Below, piece after piece: positions 39,470 through 48,492 of a stretch of DNA of 64,000 bases. The stretch is from contig NZ_JAUNLP010000005.1 in assembly GCF_030532195.1 (NCBI RefSeq), forward strand, positions 1 through 64,000. Reading direction: 5' to 3'. The position numbers and the translations under genes were made by a program. Numbering within the stretch: the first letter of the stretch is position 1; every line of letters begins with the position of its first letter. The stretch is from Corynebacterium sp. (GTDB lineage Bacteria; Actinomycetota; Actinomycetes; Mycobacteriales; Mycobacteriaceae). The notes beneath the pieces were generated by a model, which saw only the letters and a list, made by a program, of their open reading frames with translations, was not told the origin of the DNA and searched no databases.

Positions 39470-39932
39470 TCAATACTTCGACAGCTGCCTGACCTGCTGA
39501 TTTCACCTGACTGCGGGAGGTGCCCACTATTGGAGTGCACCAACTATTGCGCATTCCCACAATGGGAATCTGCAATAGTGATAAAATTCAATTGTTGGTA
39601 TTCATTACGCATCAGCGATGCAATTTCAGCATTTGAATGATTTCCACTGGGAATACTTTCGCAATAAAATCTAATATGGAACACCTCTTAGATTTTATCG
39701 ATTGATAGCCAACCCATTCTGGCTTAGGTTGTTGCCTAGTGGTTGGTTCAATGTCTCCAGCGAATAACTGCGAGCCGTTGCCCCTCAACAGAAATCAGAA
39801 ATGAATAACGCGCTGTTTAATAACTTAGTACGCGAAACGCGCTGTCGAAAGCCCTGTTTTCCAGCGGTTTTGTCGGCATAATGGGCGTGAAAAGAGTAGA
39901 AAACTAGCTTTCATTATTAGGAGAGGAAAATC
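39470..39932. other. trxB–trxA gap with two inverted repeats
   Basis: A 463-bp AT-rich non-coding gap. Two palindromic elements stand out. One spans 39525–39580: 8-bp inverted ends (CACTATTG…CAATAGTG), of which the second arm also belongs to a 17-bp hairpin (39543–39559 with 39563–39579, one mismatch, one G·T pair). The other is an 11-bp perfect inverted repeat (39664–39674 with 39688–39698, 13-base spacer). Neither is followed by a T run. In most relatives trxB and trxA are closer, so this may be an inserted element. I see no gene. Confidence 0.55.
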
Positions 39933-40253
39933 ATGGCACCAGTAACCGTGACTGCCGATACCTTTAAGTCCACCGTGCTGGAATCTGACAAGCCCGTGCT
40001 CGTCGATTTTTGGGCAGAGTGGTGCGGTCCATGCAAGAAGATCGCCCCGGTTCTCGATGAGGTTTCTGCAGAGCTGGAGGACAAGGCTGTCATCGCTAAG
40101 GTCAACGTCGACGACGAGCGCGCACTGGCCGGCATGTTCCAGATTATGTCTATTCCATCCCTGCTTCTGTTCAAGGACGGCTCCAAGGTCGAGGAACTGC
40201 GCGGTGTTCGTCCGAAGGGCGATATCGTCAAGATGATTGAAAAGCACCTCTAA
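39933..40253 (+). CDS. trxA: Thioredoxin
   Basis: 106 residues, the standard size. WAEWCGPCKKIAPV holds the redox Cys31/Cys34; SIPSLLLFKDG holds the cis-Pro. It is the partner of the upstream reductase. The ATG follows taggagaggaaaatc. The position between trxB and cwlM is that of mycobacterial TrxC. An inverted repeat (40272–40313) lies just downstream. Confidence 0.95.
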   Translation: MAPVTVTADTFKSTVLESDKPVLVDFWAEWCGPCKKIAPVLDEVSAELEDKAVIAKVNVDDERALAGMFQIMSIPSLLLFKDGSKVEELRGVRPKGDIVKMIEKHL

Positions 40254-40627
40254 TCCGCCTCTGTTCCAACTGTCTCCACTGTGTACCGCTCTTTTAGGCG
40301 CCCCAGTGGAGACTGCTCCTAGTGTTACAGAAGTAAATTACTGTGTCTCCTGCAACTTTGCGGTTTTGCTGGCCGACGCGTGCTTGTGGACATCAAAATT
40401 ATGTAGACGGCCTGGTAATCTAACTAAAAAAGGCGATATCCGCTTTCCTATATTGTGTTGGGGCTTCATTTCGCACCGACATCACGGTTTATCGTTGGCC
40501 ACATTCTCAAATAGTCATCTGGGTGCGCGACTTCGGCCCTCCGGCTCGTAGGCCAGCATTCCTAACTGAGTGTGGTTCGTTGCAATAATGCGCTTAATAA
40601 AATGGTGGAGTTCGGAAGGGAGTTTTC
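40254..40627. other. trxA–cwlM gap with a hairpin
   Basis: A 374-bp gap. A perfect 10-bp inverted repeat (40272–40281 with 40304–40313) lies 18 bp after trxA and may act as a transcription end, though no T run follows. The remainder shows no convincing gene or RNA. A purine-rich ribosome site (ggaagggag) precedes the cwlM GTG. Confidence 0.4.
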
Positions 40628-41812
40628 GTGCCAGAGTTTCTGAAGGTGGGTGATCGGTCACCTCGAGTCGCTGAGGTACGCGCAACGCTGGCGCGTCTAG
40701 GTCTCCTACCTAGCTGGGAGGGCTCGGCTGCCGAGGAAGATTCCCCACAGTGGTCTGGTGACGACGACCTTTTTGATGAGGGACTTCGTGAAGCGCTTCT
40801 AGCGTTCCAGCAATCCCGTGGCGTATATGCCGACGGCGTTATCAGGGACAGCACCCTTCGCCTGCTGCGAGAAGCTTCGTACACCCTGGGCACTCGCGTC
40901 CTGTTTTATGACCCACTGTCCCAAATGACCGGTGAGGATGTCGGCGTTTTGCAGGCTACCCTGCAGGAATTGGGCTTCCACGATGCCCGGGTCGACGGAC
41001 ACTTTGGCCCCAAGACTGATGCCTCGGTACGTGAATACCAGCTCAACTATGGTCTTGAACCAGACGGCATTTGTGGTCCAGTCACTCTGCGAGCATTGAG
41101 CTACCTCGGTCGAAGGGTCACTGGTGGCTCCGTGAGCGCCTTCCATGAGAAGGAAGTACTGCGCTCGATGGGGCCGAAGCTGTCTGGCAAGCGCATTGTT
41201 ATCGATCCAGCGCGCGGAGCAGGAGACCCTGGCCTTATGGTCAACGGTCCCTATGGCCAGATTTCGGAAGAGGAAATCCTCTGGGACTTGGCATCGCGTA
41301 TTGAAGGTCGCCTAGTCGCAGCTGGTGCAGAAACTATTCTGTCCCGGCCGCGCACAGATAACCCAACTATTGAGGACCGCGCAGAGCTAGCCAATGCCTT
41401 TGGTGCTGATGTTTTTATTTCCCTCCAGGCAGACAGGTATCACAATAACCGCGCCAGCGGCGTTGCTACCTTCTACTTCGGTTCTATGAAGGGCAATAAC
41501 TCGATTCTCGGTGAACAGCTCTCTGGCCTGATTCAGCGAGAAATTGTCGCACGCACCGGTCTGGTGGATTGCCGCTCCCATGCTCGTACTTGGGATTTGC
41601 TTCGCCTCACCAGGATGCCCACGGTGGAGGTTGCAGTAGGCTACCTGACCAATGAATCGGATGTAGAAATTCTGTCTTCTCCGGAACAGCGCGACATCAT
41701 CGCTGAGTCCATCGTGGTCGCTGTCAAGCGCCTCTACTTGGGCGATGAAGAACAACAGCCCATGACCGGCGCATACAGTTTTGCGCAGCTCATTGAGGAA
41801 GAAAAAGAATAG
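40628..41812 (+). CDS. cwlM: CwlM-type pseudo-amidase, regulator of peptidoglycan synthesis
   Basis: 394 residues. Two peptidoglycan-binding domains lie at about 10–80 and 90–160, then an amidase_3 fold to the end. The zinc site is broken: in the DPGHGG motif the sequence is DPARGA (Arg196 in place of His) and SIHAN is SLQAD (Gln267 in place of His); a glutamate remains near residue 215. This fits mycobacterial CwlM, a non-catalytic regulator that stimulates MurA when phosphorylated. It ends at a terminator. GTG start with ggaagggagttttc upstream. Confidence 0.92.
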   Translation: MPEFLKVGDRSPRVAEVRATLARLGLLPSWEGSAAEEDSPQWSGDDDLFDEGLREALLAFQQSRGVYADGVIRDSTLRLLREASYTLGTRVLFYDPLSQMTGEDVGVLQATLQELGFHDARVDGHFGPKTDASVREYQLNYGLEPDGICGPVTLRALSYLGRRVTGGSVSAFHEKEVLRSMGPKLSGKRIVIDPARGAGDPGLMVNGPYGQISEEEILWDLASRIEGRLVAAGAETILSRPRTDNPTIEDRAELANAFGADVFISLQADRYHNNRASGVATFYFGSMKGNNSILGEQLSGLIQREIVARTGLVDCRSHARTWDLLRLTRMPTVEVAVGYLTNESDVEILSSPEQRDIIAESIVVAVKRLYLGDEEQQPMTGAYSFAQLIEEEKE

Positions 41813-41834
41813 ATTTCCTCACGCTACAAAGATG

Positions 41835-41873
41835 AACGCCCCGCCTCGCACTAGCGAGCATCGGGGCGTTTTC
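41835..41873. terminator. Bidirectional terminator between cwlM and the convergent gene
   Basis: A 9-bp stem (AACGCCCCG, 41835–41843, with 41862–41870) holds an inner hairpin (ctcgc/gcgag) and is followed by TTTTC; on the other strand it is flanked by a short T-poor tail, so it works mainly rightward. Confidence 0.75.
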
Positions 41874-41926
41874 TCATTCGTAGTTGCGCAAATCAGTTGT
41901 CAGAAACCAAACCACGGAAACCATGG

Positions 41927-42850
41927 CTAGAGACTGAACAACTTCGAGCGCATGAATCGCTCCTTCGCGCTCACATCCAATGCATGTCCCATTTCCTCAT
42001 CCCAGTCGAGCTCCGCATCGAGTTCAATTCGCAGCTTCGGATGAATCGGGTCCGGCGTCACCACTCGAAAACCGGCCTCCAAAAGAGTGCGGGTACGAAT
42101 GAGATCACCGGCTTCGTGGTTGATCGCACCCAACTTTTCCGATACGCAGGGACGAGGGTTAAGTCGCTCTTCTAGTTGCTCTTCGAAATCGGCGATTAAG
42201 TTCTCCGTGCCGTCGTCAAGCGCGTCAGGGGAGGGCAGTGGCGAGGTGACCGAATCTGACGTGCCACTGCACCCGAATGCTTCGACTGCAGAGATTCCGC
42301 GGAGAGACAGCTTGTGAAGTGTTCGCGTAATGAGCGTGCGCAACATGTCCGACTCGACTTCGAGCGGGTTGTAGTGGAGGCTAGTCAGCGCAATGGCATC
42401 TGGCGAAATCGGCCCAGACGGCATGGAAAATGTCGTCGGGCAGAACCGTGGGGGCGCAAAAAGAAGCGTGCCGATGGTCTCGGGGGCATCACTTCCCGAT
42501 GGCCGCGATGACCTTCTGCGTAGTGAAAATCCGCACGGCCCCCACGAGAGGAAGACAGTATTCAACCAAGCTTCTTTCTCAAGGCGTATCTGCTCGTCCA
42601 AATTGCGCCCTAAATCGCCTTCTGACGGCTTAGAAGCATCTTCACCAGGCACGGTAGCGGAGTACGGGCTTTCAGGCCGCACATCAGCGTGTGACGCTTC
42701 ACTTTTACCGTCGGCAGTAGGAAAGTGGGGCAGGGCGGTGGTATTTCGAATTTGCTCCATACCCTGCTCCCAAAAAAGACTGAGCATCGTGTCAGGAAAG
42801 ACGGCTTCGATGTTCGCGAGAGAGACCGGTTCGATGAAGAATTCAGCCAC
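41927..42850 (-). CDS. Conserved hypothetical protein downstream of parB
   Basis: 307 residues, GTG start 10 bp after the parB stop, so co-transcribed with parAB. It is acidic and appears cytoplasmic, without membrane helices. A hydrophobic core LGTLLFAPPRFCPTTFSMPSGPISPDAIALTSLHY-like stretch lies at about 135–170, and a conserved-looking C-terminus (AGDLIRTRTLLEAGFRVVTPDPIHPKLRIELDAELDW) near 265. The position matches Rv3916c of M. tuberculosis. I do not recognise a domain; the middle is reminiscent of GNAT folds but I cannot show that. Confidence 0.75.
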   Translation of the reverse strand: MAEFFIEPVSLANIEAVFPDTMLSLFWEQGMEQIRNTTALPHFPTADGKSEASHADVRPESPYSATVPGEDASKPSEGDLGRNLDEQIRLEKEAWLNTVFLSWGPCGFSLRRRSSRPSGSDAPETIGTLLFAPPRFCPTTFSMPSGPISPDAIALTSLHYNPLEVESDMLRTLITRTLHKLSLRGISAVEAFGCSGTSDSVTSPLPSPDALDDGTENLIADFEEQLEERLNPRPCVSEKLGAINHEAGDLIRTRTLLEAGFRVVTPDPIHPKLRIELDAELDWDEEMGHALDVSAKERFMRSKLFSL

Positions 42851-42860
42851 GGTGAATCGC

Positions 42861-44114
42861 TTAGTCTTCCTCGAGGTGCATCAGCGACATGATGCGGTCG
42901 AAGTCTTCCAGGTTTCCGAACTCGATGACAATCTTGCCCTTACGCTTGCCCATCTGCGCGGTGACCTTAGTGTCAAAGGAGTTGGAAAGACGGTCAGCCC
43001 AGTCGTGCAAAACTTCTGGCTGTGGCGTTGGTTCGCGGCGCTGCTGCTTCGGCTTTTCTCCGGCGTTGAGCAACGTGACCGCTTCCTCGGTAGCTCGCAC
43101 CGACAGTCCCTCAGCGACAATGCGTTCCGCGAGCTTTTGCTGATCTTCCTTGCCGGACTTAATTCCCAGCAGTGCGCGAGCATGGCCCGCTGACAGCACA
43201 CCGACGGCAACTCGACGCTGAACCTCAACCGGCAGCTGAAGAAGACGGATCATATTTGTGATGACTGGGCGAGAGCGACCAATGCGATCCGCGAGTTCCG
43301 CCTGAGTCACGTTGAACTCTTCCAGCAGCTGCTGATAGGCGGCGGCCTCTTCCAGTGGGTTCAACTGGACACGATGAATGTTCTCCAGGAGGGCATCGCG
43401 AAGCATGTCCTGGTTTGACGTTTCACGAACAATCGACGGAATCGTATCTACGCCGGCGCGCTGCGATGCACGCCAGCGGCGCTCACCCATGATGATTTCA
43501 TATTCAGGCTGAGGCGCGTTCGGATCTTCCTTCCGCGCGGCGTCGAGCGCCGCCTCGCGATTGTTCTCCGTAATCGGGCGAACCACAATCGGCTGAAGAA
43601 GGCCGAATTCTCGAATGGAATGCGCGAGTTCGTTGAGAGGTTCTTCATCGAAGACCTCACGTGGCTGCTTCGGGTTCGGGGTCAGAAGCGTCAGATCGAG
43701 TTCACGATAGGTCGCCCCGATATCCTCCGGCGCCGGCAAATCAACTTCATTGGACGTAGTTGTTTCACGTGAAACATCTTCGACTTCTGCAACTTCGACC
43801 GGCGTGGCAACGTTATCGTCACTGTGACGCTTATGGCCCTCATCACTGCGCGTCGCTTTCTGAGCAGAATTTCGACGCAACAACGGATTCTGGGACAAAT
43901 CTGGCGACGATGCCGATTCCGCGTTAGTGCCGTCATGGCTCTGGCGAGCTCGCCCCGAAGAAGCGGTATTCGAACCTTGCCCCTTCCGCGGACCAAAAAT
44001 AATGTCGGCAGCGCTGTCGCCAACCGACGGGCTCTCAGCCGGAGCAGTCGGAATCAGAGCAGCCAACCCACGGCCCAATCCGCCACGACGATTCTCCTTC
44101 TTCTGATTGGACAT
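42861..44114 (-). CDS. parB: Chromosome-partitioning protein ParB
   Basis: 417 residues. The first 130 are low-complexity. The ParB/Spo0J N-terminal domain runs from [42 protein letters not shown] to the CTP-binding GERRWRA motif. The helix–turn–helix [37 protein letters not shown] reads parS, and a C-terminal dimer domain ends [15 protein letters not shown]. It spreads from parS and organises the origin. A parS site lies inside its own coding sequence at 43761–43776. ATG with taggagtagctagca. Confidence 0.96.
   Translation of the reverse strand: MSNQKKENRRGGLGRGLAALIPTAPAESPSVGDSAADIIFGPRKGQGSNTASSGRARQSHDGTNAESASSPDLSQNPLLRRNSAQKATRSDEGHKRHSDDNVATPVEVAEVEDVSRETTTSNEVDLPAPEDIGATYRELDLTLLTPNPKQPREVFDEEPLNELAHSIREFGLLQPIVVRPITENNREAALDAARKEDPNAPQPEYEIIMGERRWRASQRAGVDTIPSIVRETSNQDMLRDALLENIHRVQLNPLEEAAAYQQLLEEFNVTQAELADRIGRSRPVITNMIRLLQLPVEVQRRVAVGVLSAGHARALLGIKSGKEDQQKLAERIVAEGLSVRATEEAVTLLNAGEKPKQQRREPTPQPEVLHDWADRLSNSFDTKVTAQMGKRKGKIVIEFGNLEDFDRIMSLMHLEED
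43761..43776. promoter_or_regulatory. parS site in parB
   Basis: TGTTTCACGTGAAACA, a perfect 16-bp parS palindrome. Confidence 0.95.
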
Positions 44115-44126
44115 TGCTAGCTACTC

Positions 44127-45089
44127 CTAGTTGGTCGAGTTTTTTGTCGAATTGGATGGGGTAGGGGAGTGGTCAGGTTTCCGGCCGATGGCACTGCCGC
44201 CTGGGACTGCCGGGTAATCGCCACGGGTGGCAAGCTCCTTAGCAGCGTCCAAATAGGCGACGGCACCACGTGAACCAGGATCGTAGGAAATAACTGTCTG
44301 CCCGAATCCCGGAGCCTCCGAGACCTTTACAGATCGTGGGATCAGATTCCGAAGAACAACATCGCCAAAGTATCCGCGGACCTCATTTGCGACTTCCTCA
44401 GACAACTTCGTGCGGCCGTCGAACATCGTCAGCAACACTGCCGAAATGTGAAGATTCGGATTGAGGTGCTGGCGAATCATTTGGATGTTGTTCATCAACT
44501 GAGTCACGCCCTCAAGAGCGTAAAACTCGCACTGAATCGGAATGAGGACCTCATTCGCTGCAGTCATAGAATTCAGCGTCAACAGACCAAGAGACGGCGG
44601 ACAGTCGATGATGAGGAAATCGAAGCCGTTGTCCTCAAGGTAATTATCCGGAATCGCATCAAGTAGTCGACGCTCTCGGTTCAACAGGGATACCAGCTCA
44701 ATTTCCGAACCCGCGAGATCGAGAGTAGCGGGCACGCAGTAGAGATTCTCCGACTCTGGGGACTTCTGAATGACATCATCAATATTCATCTCGCCAATGA
44801 GAAGTTCATAAGTCGACGGTGTTCCAGAGACGTGCTCAATTCCAAGGGCGGTGGAAGCATTGCCCTGTGGGTCGTTGTCGATAACCAAGACCTTCAAACC
44901 ATGACGTGCAAGCGCCGATGCGATATTAACGGCCGAGGTGGTCTTTCCGACGCCGCCCTTCTGGTTGGCAATAGTAATCCTGCGAGGCCGCTCTGGGCGG
45001 GGGAGCGACAGACGGTTCGGCGTCTTAACCTGCGCTGCGCGCTGAGCGGCTGCAGCGATGGGCGTATCCTGCCAGGATTTCCGGCTCAT
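44127..45089 (-). CDS. parA: Chromosome-partitioning ATPase ParA
   Basis: 320 residues. The deviant Walker A motif is KGGVGKTTSAVNIA; the Walker B region is DFLIIDCPPSLGLLT. It binds nucleoid DNA as an ATP dimer and is driven off by ParB, moving origins apart. The stop lies 13 bp before the parB start. The ATG follows aaggggattattta. Low-complexity residues fill the last 35 positions. Confidence 0.96.
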   Translation of the reverse strand: MSRKSWQDTPIAAAAQRAAQVKTPNRLSLPRPERPRRITIANQKGGVGKTTSAVNIASALARHGLKVLVIDNDPQGNASTALGIEHVSGTPSTYELLIGEMNIDDVIQKSPESENLYCVPATLDLAGSEIELVSLLNRERRLLDAIPDNYLEDNGFDFLIIDCPPSLGLLTLNSMTAANEVLIPIQCEFYALEGVTQLMNNIQMIRQHLNPNLHISAVLLTMFDGRTKLSEEVANEVRGYFGDVVLRNLIPRSVKVSEAPGFGQTVISYDPGSRGAVAYLDAAKELATRGDYPAVPGGSAIGRKPDHSPTPSNSTKNSTN

Positions 45090-45202
45090 TAAATAATCCC
45101 CTTACAAGCACACCACTCACCAAGAGACAGCGGGTGGAGTGCAAATCAATTCTCAGTAATAATCTGCAAAATCAACGACGTCAGTTCTGACGATTACGCG
45201 AT

Positions 45203-45218
45203 TGTTTCACGTGAAACA
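45203..45218. promoter_or_regulatory. parS site upstream of parA
   Basis: TGTTTCACGTGAAACA, perfect, 114 bp before the parA start, in the parA–rsmG gap. ParB bound here may repress parAB. Confidence 0.95.
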
Positions 45219-45306
45219 TGTGATGAATGCGAAGTAGGTTCGCAAAACGCGCTACTTACAACACTCTAGTCGTTTCGTATCACGCTGCTCAATACCCACC
45301 GACACC

Positions 45307-45315
45307 TTATCCACA
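45307..45315 (+). promoter_or_regulatory. DnaA box in the parA–rsmG gap
   Basis: TTATCCACA, a perfect DnaA box, about 90 bp from a parS site, in the same 263-bp non-coding gap. Confidence 0.6.
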
Positions 45316-45352
45316 CAGACATCGCAATCAACAGCCGGCGCGCAAAATGCCG

Positions 45353-46084
45353 CTACTTCTTCTGAATAATGACTGCGAACGTCGGTGTATTCAGAACCGA
45401 AGCACCAACTTCAACGACGTGCGGATTCACACCCTTCGCCTTAGTAATTAGCTTGGCGTCGCGATCAATTTCTTCCTGAGCTGAGCTGCCCTTCAACGCC
45501 ACCATTGCGCCACCAGACTTCACTAGCGGGAGAGACCAACCAGCTAGCTTCCCAAGGGGCGCGACTGCACGAGAAGTGACCACATCAATCTGGCCGACTT
45601 GTTGCCTGACATTCTTATCTTCAGCACGACCACGAATTACCGTCACGTTCGACAGCTCTAGATCCTCAACCACTTCATCGAGGAACGTCGTACGACGCAG
45701 CAGCGGCTCCACCAAGATGACTTTAAGGTCAGGACGCGCCAAAGCCAGTGGAATACCTGGCAGGCCGGCACCCGAACCAATATCGGCCACAGTGACGCCT
45801 TCATTAATAGCTTCACCGACTACCGCAGAATTAATAATGTGGCGCTCCCAAAGTTTCGGTGTTTCACGTGGACCAATCAGTCCACGCACCGTAGCCTGCC
45901 CCGCCAGCCACGTGTGATACCGGCGAGCGAGATCCGCGTTCTCGCCGAACACCTTATTAATGACAGCGCTGAGTTCTGCGCCCTCTACAGTGGTCGAGGC
46001 TCCGTCAACGCCCGCCGCATTTTTATGGTTTTCGGCCTTACGCTTCTCGACGTTCTCAGAATCGGTACTCAACTGAATTGCCAA
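45353..46084 (-). CDS. rsmG: 16S rRNA (guanine-N7) methyltransferase RsmG
   Basis: 243 residues with the RsmG SAM-binding site VADIGSGAGLPGIPLALARPDLKVILVEPLLRRTTFLDEV and the following VTSRAVAPLGKLAGWSLPLVKSGG segment. It methylates G527 of 16S rRNA; loss gives low-level streptomycin resistance. The start (TTG 46084) is uncertain. Within the gene, 45860–45875 is a near-parS sequence with two mismatches. It is separated from yidC by a 490-bp gap where jag lies in mycobacteria. Confidence 0.93.
   Translation of the reverse strand: MAIQLSTDSENVEKRKAENHKNAAGVDGASTTVEGAELSAVINKVFGENADLARRYHTWLAGQATVRGLIGPRETPKLWERHIINSAVVGEAINEGVTVADIGSGAGLPGIPLALARPDLKVILVEPLLRRTTFLDEVVEDLELSNVTVIRGRAEDKNVRQQVGQIDVVTSRAVAPLGKLAGWSLPLVKSGGAMVALKGSSAQEEIDRDAKLITKAKGVNPHVVEVGASVLNTPTFAVIIQKK
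45860..45875. promoter_or_regulatory. Degenerate parS-like sequence in rsmG
   Basis: TGTTTCACGTGGACCA matches the parS consensus at 14 of 16 positions; the mismatches lie in one half-site. It may be weakly bound or unbound. Confidence 0.4.
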
Positions 46085-46497
46085 CCTTTCTCATCAAATT
46101 GTTTTTAACCCGTAGCGGCGGAATGGGGGAGGGAGGGGAGAATGCGAACGAACAAACTCGGCCGCAATCTCAGACTCCACAGCTATGGCCGCTCATGAAC
46201 AAGCCATTAGCAACCAGTGTACGGCACGCCAATAGCGATGTTTCACGTGAAACATCGCTTGAAAAACCCTTGATGCTGGCGAAAATAGCTGGAAGCACTA
46301 AGCAAGAGCACAAACACTAACCACAGCGCCGTAATCACACACTTGTAGTTCGTAGCTTAAACGTGCAGCGCCAGAAATGCCTTGGAAAGCAACACCACTT
46401 AGGAGTCGCCGCGACGGACAACGCCTACCGACGAGGCCCCCGAAGACGCTCCCAACCGTGACACGATCGCGGCAGCGACGGCGAAAGAAAAAGTGCA
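46085..46497. other. rsmG–yidC gap holding parS
   Basis: A 413-bp region with no believable gene. It holds the parS palindrome at 46239–46254. The jag/khpB gene that lies here in mycobacteria is not found. Confidence 0.55.
46239..46254. promoter_or_regulatory. parS site with extended palindrome
   Basis: TGTTTCACGTGAAACA, extended by five further symmetrical bases on each side to a perfect 26-bp palindrome (46234–46259). Confidence 0.95.
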
Positions 46498-46536
46498 ATA
46501 AAAAAAGGAGCCTCACACCCAACAGTGTGAGGCTCC
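46498..46536 (-). terminator. Terminator downstream of yidC
   Basis: On the minus strand a perfect 12-bp stem (46525–46536 with 46507–46518) and six-base loop are followed by seven T residues. It ends the rpmH–rnpA–yidD–yidC transcript. Confidence 0.92.
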
Positions 46537-46577
46537 TTAGCTATGCAATTCTGTAGACGAAGAACGGTGCTAGATAG

Positions 46578-47711
46578 CTACTTCTTCTTTTTCCGCTTCC
46601 GGTTTTTATTGTTAGCCGGTTTCTGACCTGGTGCCGGCTTCGAGGCCGGTCCCTGCGTCCCCTTCGCGGAATTACTGCTTGGAAGGTGGCTTGCGGTGTT
46701 CTGGTTGCTAGCCTTCTGTGCCTGCTGAGCCTGCTGGCGCTTGCCGCCCTTCTTCGGGTTAATCGGCTTCTGGCCAACCTTCGGAGCGAGCTTCTCCTGA
46801 GCCTCGCGCTTAGCTGCCTTCTTCGCAGCGACAGCTTCCTTCTCTTCCTCGTCCAGCTTGCCGAAGATGTAGCGCTGCTGGAAGTAGGTCCAGATGTTGT
46901 TAGTCACCATGTAGACCAACAGACCGATGTGCCAGTAAGCACCGGTGACAAGAATCATCACTGGGAAGAACCAGAGCATCATCTTGTTCATCATGTCCAT
47001 CTGCTGACCCATCGGGCCTTCCTGGCGCTTAACCAGACCAGCTTCCTGACGAGCACGAGTGCGCTCAACGGACATACGAGCGTTGAAGTGCGTAGCCAGT
47101 GCCGAGATGATAATCAGCGGAATGGCCACAACCATAATGTCAGTACGCGTGAAGTCGGCAGCCGTTCCCGGCTCCGTAAAGGCTGCGTACTGATCTGTGC
47201 CCATACCAACGGAACCAGACAGGGGAGCGTTGAAGACACGAGCCAGCAGGAAGGAACGAACATCATCGACATCGAAGATGTAGTTCGGGGTGTTCCAGTT
47301 CTGCTCCACCGACATACCGAGCGCATTGCCTGAGGTACCTGTGCGGTTAAACGAACGCAAAACGTGGAACAGACCAATGAAGACAGGCATCTGCACCAGA
47401 ATCGGCAAACAGCCACCGAGCGGGTTGACGCCCATTTCCTTCTGCAGCTGGCGCATGGCCAATGCCTGTGCCTGCTGGTCGTTCTTGTACTTCTCCTTGA
47501 TGGCCTGCATCTCGGGAGCAAGCTGCTGCATCTTGATAGCCGAGCGCTGCTGGTTCAGCATCGGCTTGAACAGCAGGATACGAATGGTCACCACCAGCAG
47601 GATGATGGCTAGTGCCCAGGAGATACCCGAGGAGGGATCTAAAAATAATCCTGCGGCTTTATGCCACAACCACAGGATGGCCGAAATCGGCCAATACACA
47701 AAATTCAGCAC
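46578..47711 (-). CDS. yidC: Membrane protein insertase YidC
   Basis: 377 residues. It begins with MLNFVYWPISAILWLWHKAAGLF and has the typical cytosolic hairpin (MLNQQRSAIKMQQLAPEMQAIKEKYKNDQQAQALAMRQLQKE) with the conserved Gln/Lys, then GGCLPILVQMPVFIGLF and three further helices; the conserved Arg in the first helix pair is part of the hydrophilic groove. The C-terminal ~95 residues are Lys/Gln-rich and likely bind ribosomes. It inserts membrane proteins alone or with SecYEG. It lies downstream of yidD. Confidence 0.95.
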   Translation of the reverse strand: MLNFVYWPISAILWLWHKAAGLFLDPSSGISWALAIILLVVTIRILLFKPMLNQQRSAIKMQQLAPEMQAIKEKYKNDQQAQALAMRQLQKEMGVNPLGGCLPILVQMPVFIGLFHVLRSFNRTGTSGNALGMSVEQNWNTPNYIFDVDDVRSFLLARVFNAPLSGSVGMGTDQYAAFTEPGTAADFTRTDIMVVAIPLIIISALATHFNARMSVERTRARQEAGLVKRQEGPMGQQMDMMNKMMLWFFPVMILVTGAYWHIGLLVYMVTNNIWTYFQQRYIFGKLDEEEKEAVAAKKAAKREAQEKLAPKVGQKPINPKKGGKRQQAQQAQKASNQNTASHLPSSNSAKGTQGPASKPAPGQKPANNKNRKRKKKK

Positions 47712-47799
47712 GGTCTAGGATCACTCCGTTCTATAGGGGACTGCGCACAAGCGCCTTCGTCTACATAGCCCTCTCACAAAGGCTAAGCCTTATAAGAGG

Positions 47800-48132
47800 T
47801 TACCTGTGCATTCGCTTCCACCACGAACCCAGGCCGGGGAATTCCTGAGGAACTGGATCCCACCCACCGGGGTGCCAGGGTGCGCAACGGAAGATACGTA
47901 AAGTTGCCAGCCACAGGCCACGAGCTGCCCCAAATCTACGGACAGCTTCCAAACCATAAGCGGAGCACGTCGGCTCAAAACGACATGTGCTCGTTGGTTT
48001 CAAAGAGGAAATTCGTCGGCGATAAAAAAGAATCGCCCGCTCGGCCGCACGTGCTACGGGGCCGTGGGCGAGGGGGCCGTCGTCAAGCGAATTACTTGCT
48101 GCGTCGGTATTTGGCGAGTGCTGATTGCACAT
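47800..48132 (-). CDS. yidD: YidD membrane-insertion factor
   Basis: 110 residues with the YidD core [35 protein letters not shown] and [17 protein letters not shown], including the three conserved cysteines. It sits at the inner face of the membrane and aids YidC-dependent insertion. The ATG at 48132 makes it overlap rnpA by 41 bp; the first ~25 residues are not conserved-looking, so the start may be later (for example near 48060). Confidence 0.9.
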   Translation of the reverse strand: MCNQHSPNTDAASNSLDDGPLAHGPVARAAERAILFYRRRISSLKPTSTCRFEPTCSAYGLEAVRRFGAARGLWLATLRIFRCAPWHPGGWDPVPQEFPGLGSWWKRMHR

Positions 48133-48472
48133 CCTGGGACAGCTCCTGGCTGGTGGCTGTGGCAGATGCGGGCAGCGCGCGCACGACGATGTCCAATGTG
48201 GACGGGTAATCCTCGACAGCGTCGGCCATGATATGGCGCAACTTTCGGGAAACCGCGTGTCGAGTCACGGCGTTACCCACAGCTTTAGATACGACAAGAC
48301 CGATACGCGGACCACCAAACCTGGCAATCTGCGTATCGGTCTTGTTTTCACCGCCTGAAGTGGCGGTATCACGAATATGCAAGACGACAGTCTTGCGTCC
48401 GATTCGGCGTCCACGTCGCACGGTGACCGTAAAGTCCCGCGACGAACGTAGCTTCTTGCTCTGAGGGAGCAC
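48092..48472 (-). CDS. rnpA: Ribonuclease P protein component
   Basis: 126 residues, GTG start. It begins [23 protein letters not shown] and holds the RnpA signature [25 protein letters not shown], the RNR-type motif that binds the RNA subunit (RNP motif variant here [11 protein letters not shown]). It helps RNase P trim tRNA 5′ ends. It lies 20 bp after rpmH, in the universal rpmH–rnpA–yidD–yidC order. Confidence 0.95.
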   Translation of the reverse strand: MLPQSKKLRSSRDFTVTVRRGRRIGRKTVVLHIRDTATSGGENKTDTQIARFGGPRIGLVVSKAVGNAVTRHAVSRKLRHIMADAVEDYPSTLDIVVRALPASATATSQELSQDVQSALAKYRRSK

Positions 48473-48492
48473 CGAAATCGGTGTCCTTAAAC

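Noticed and set aside
44258..44275. CACGTGAACC in parA as a parS site
   Set aside because: Only one half-site matches, so it is not a parS palindrome.
46298..46522. 74-codon frame near the yidC terminator
   Set aside because: Arg/Cys-rich with no family likeness, and its start lies within the terminator hairpin.
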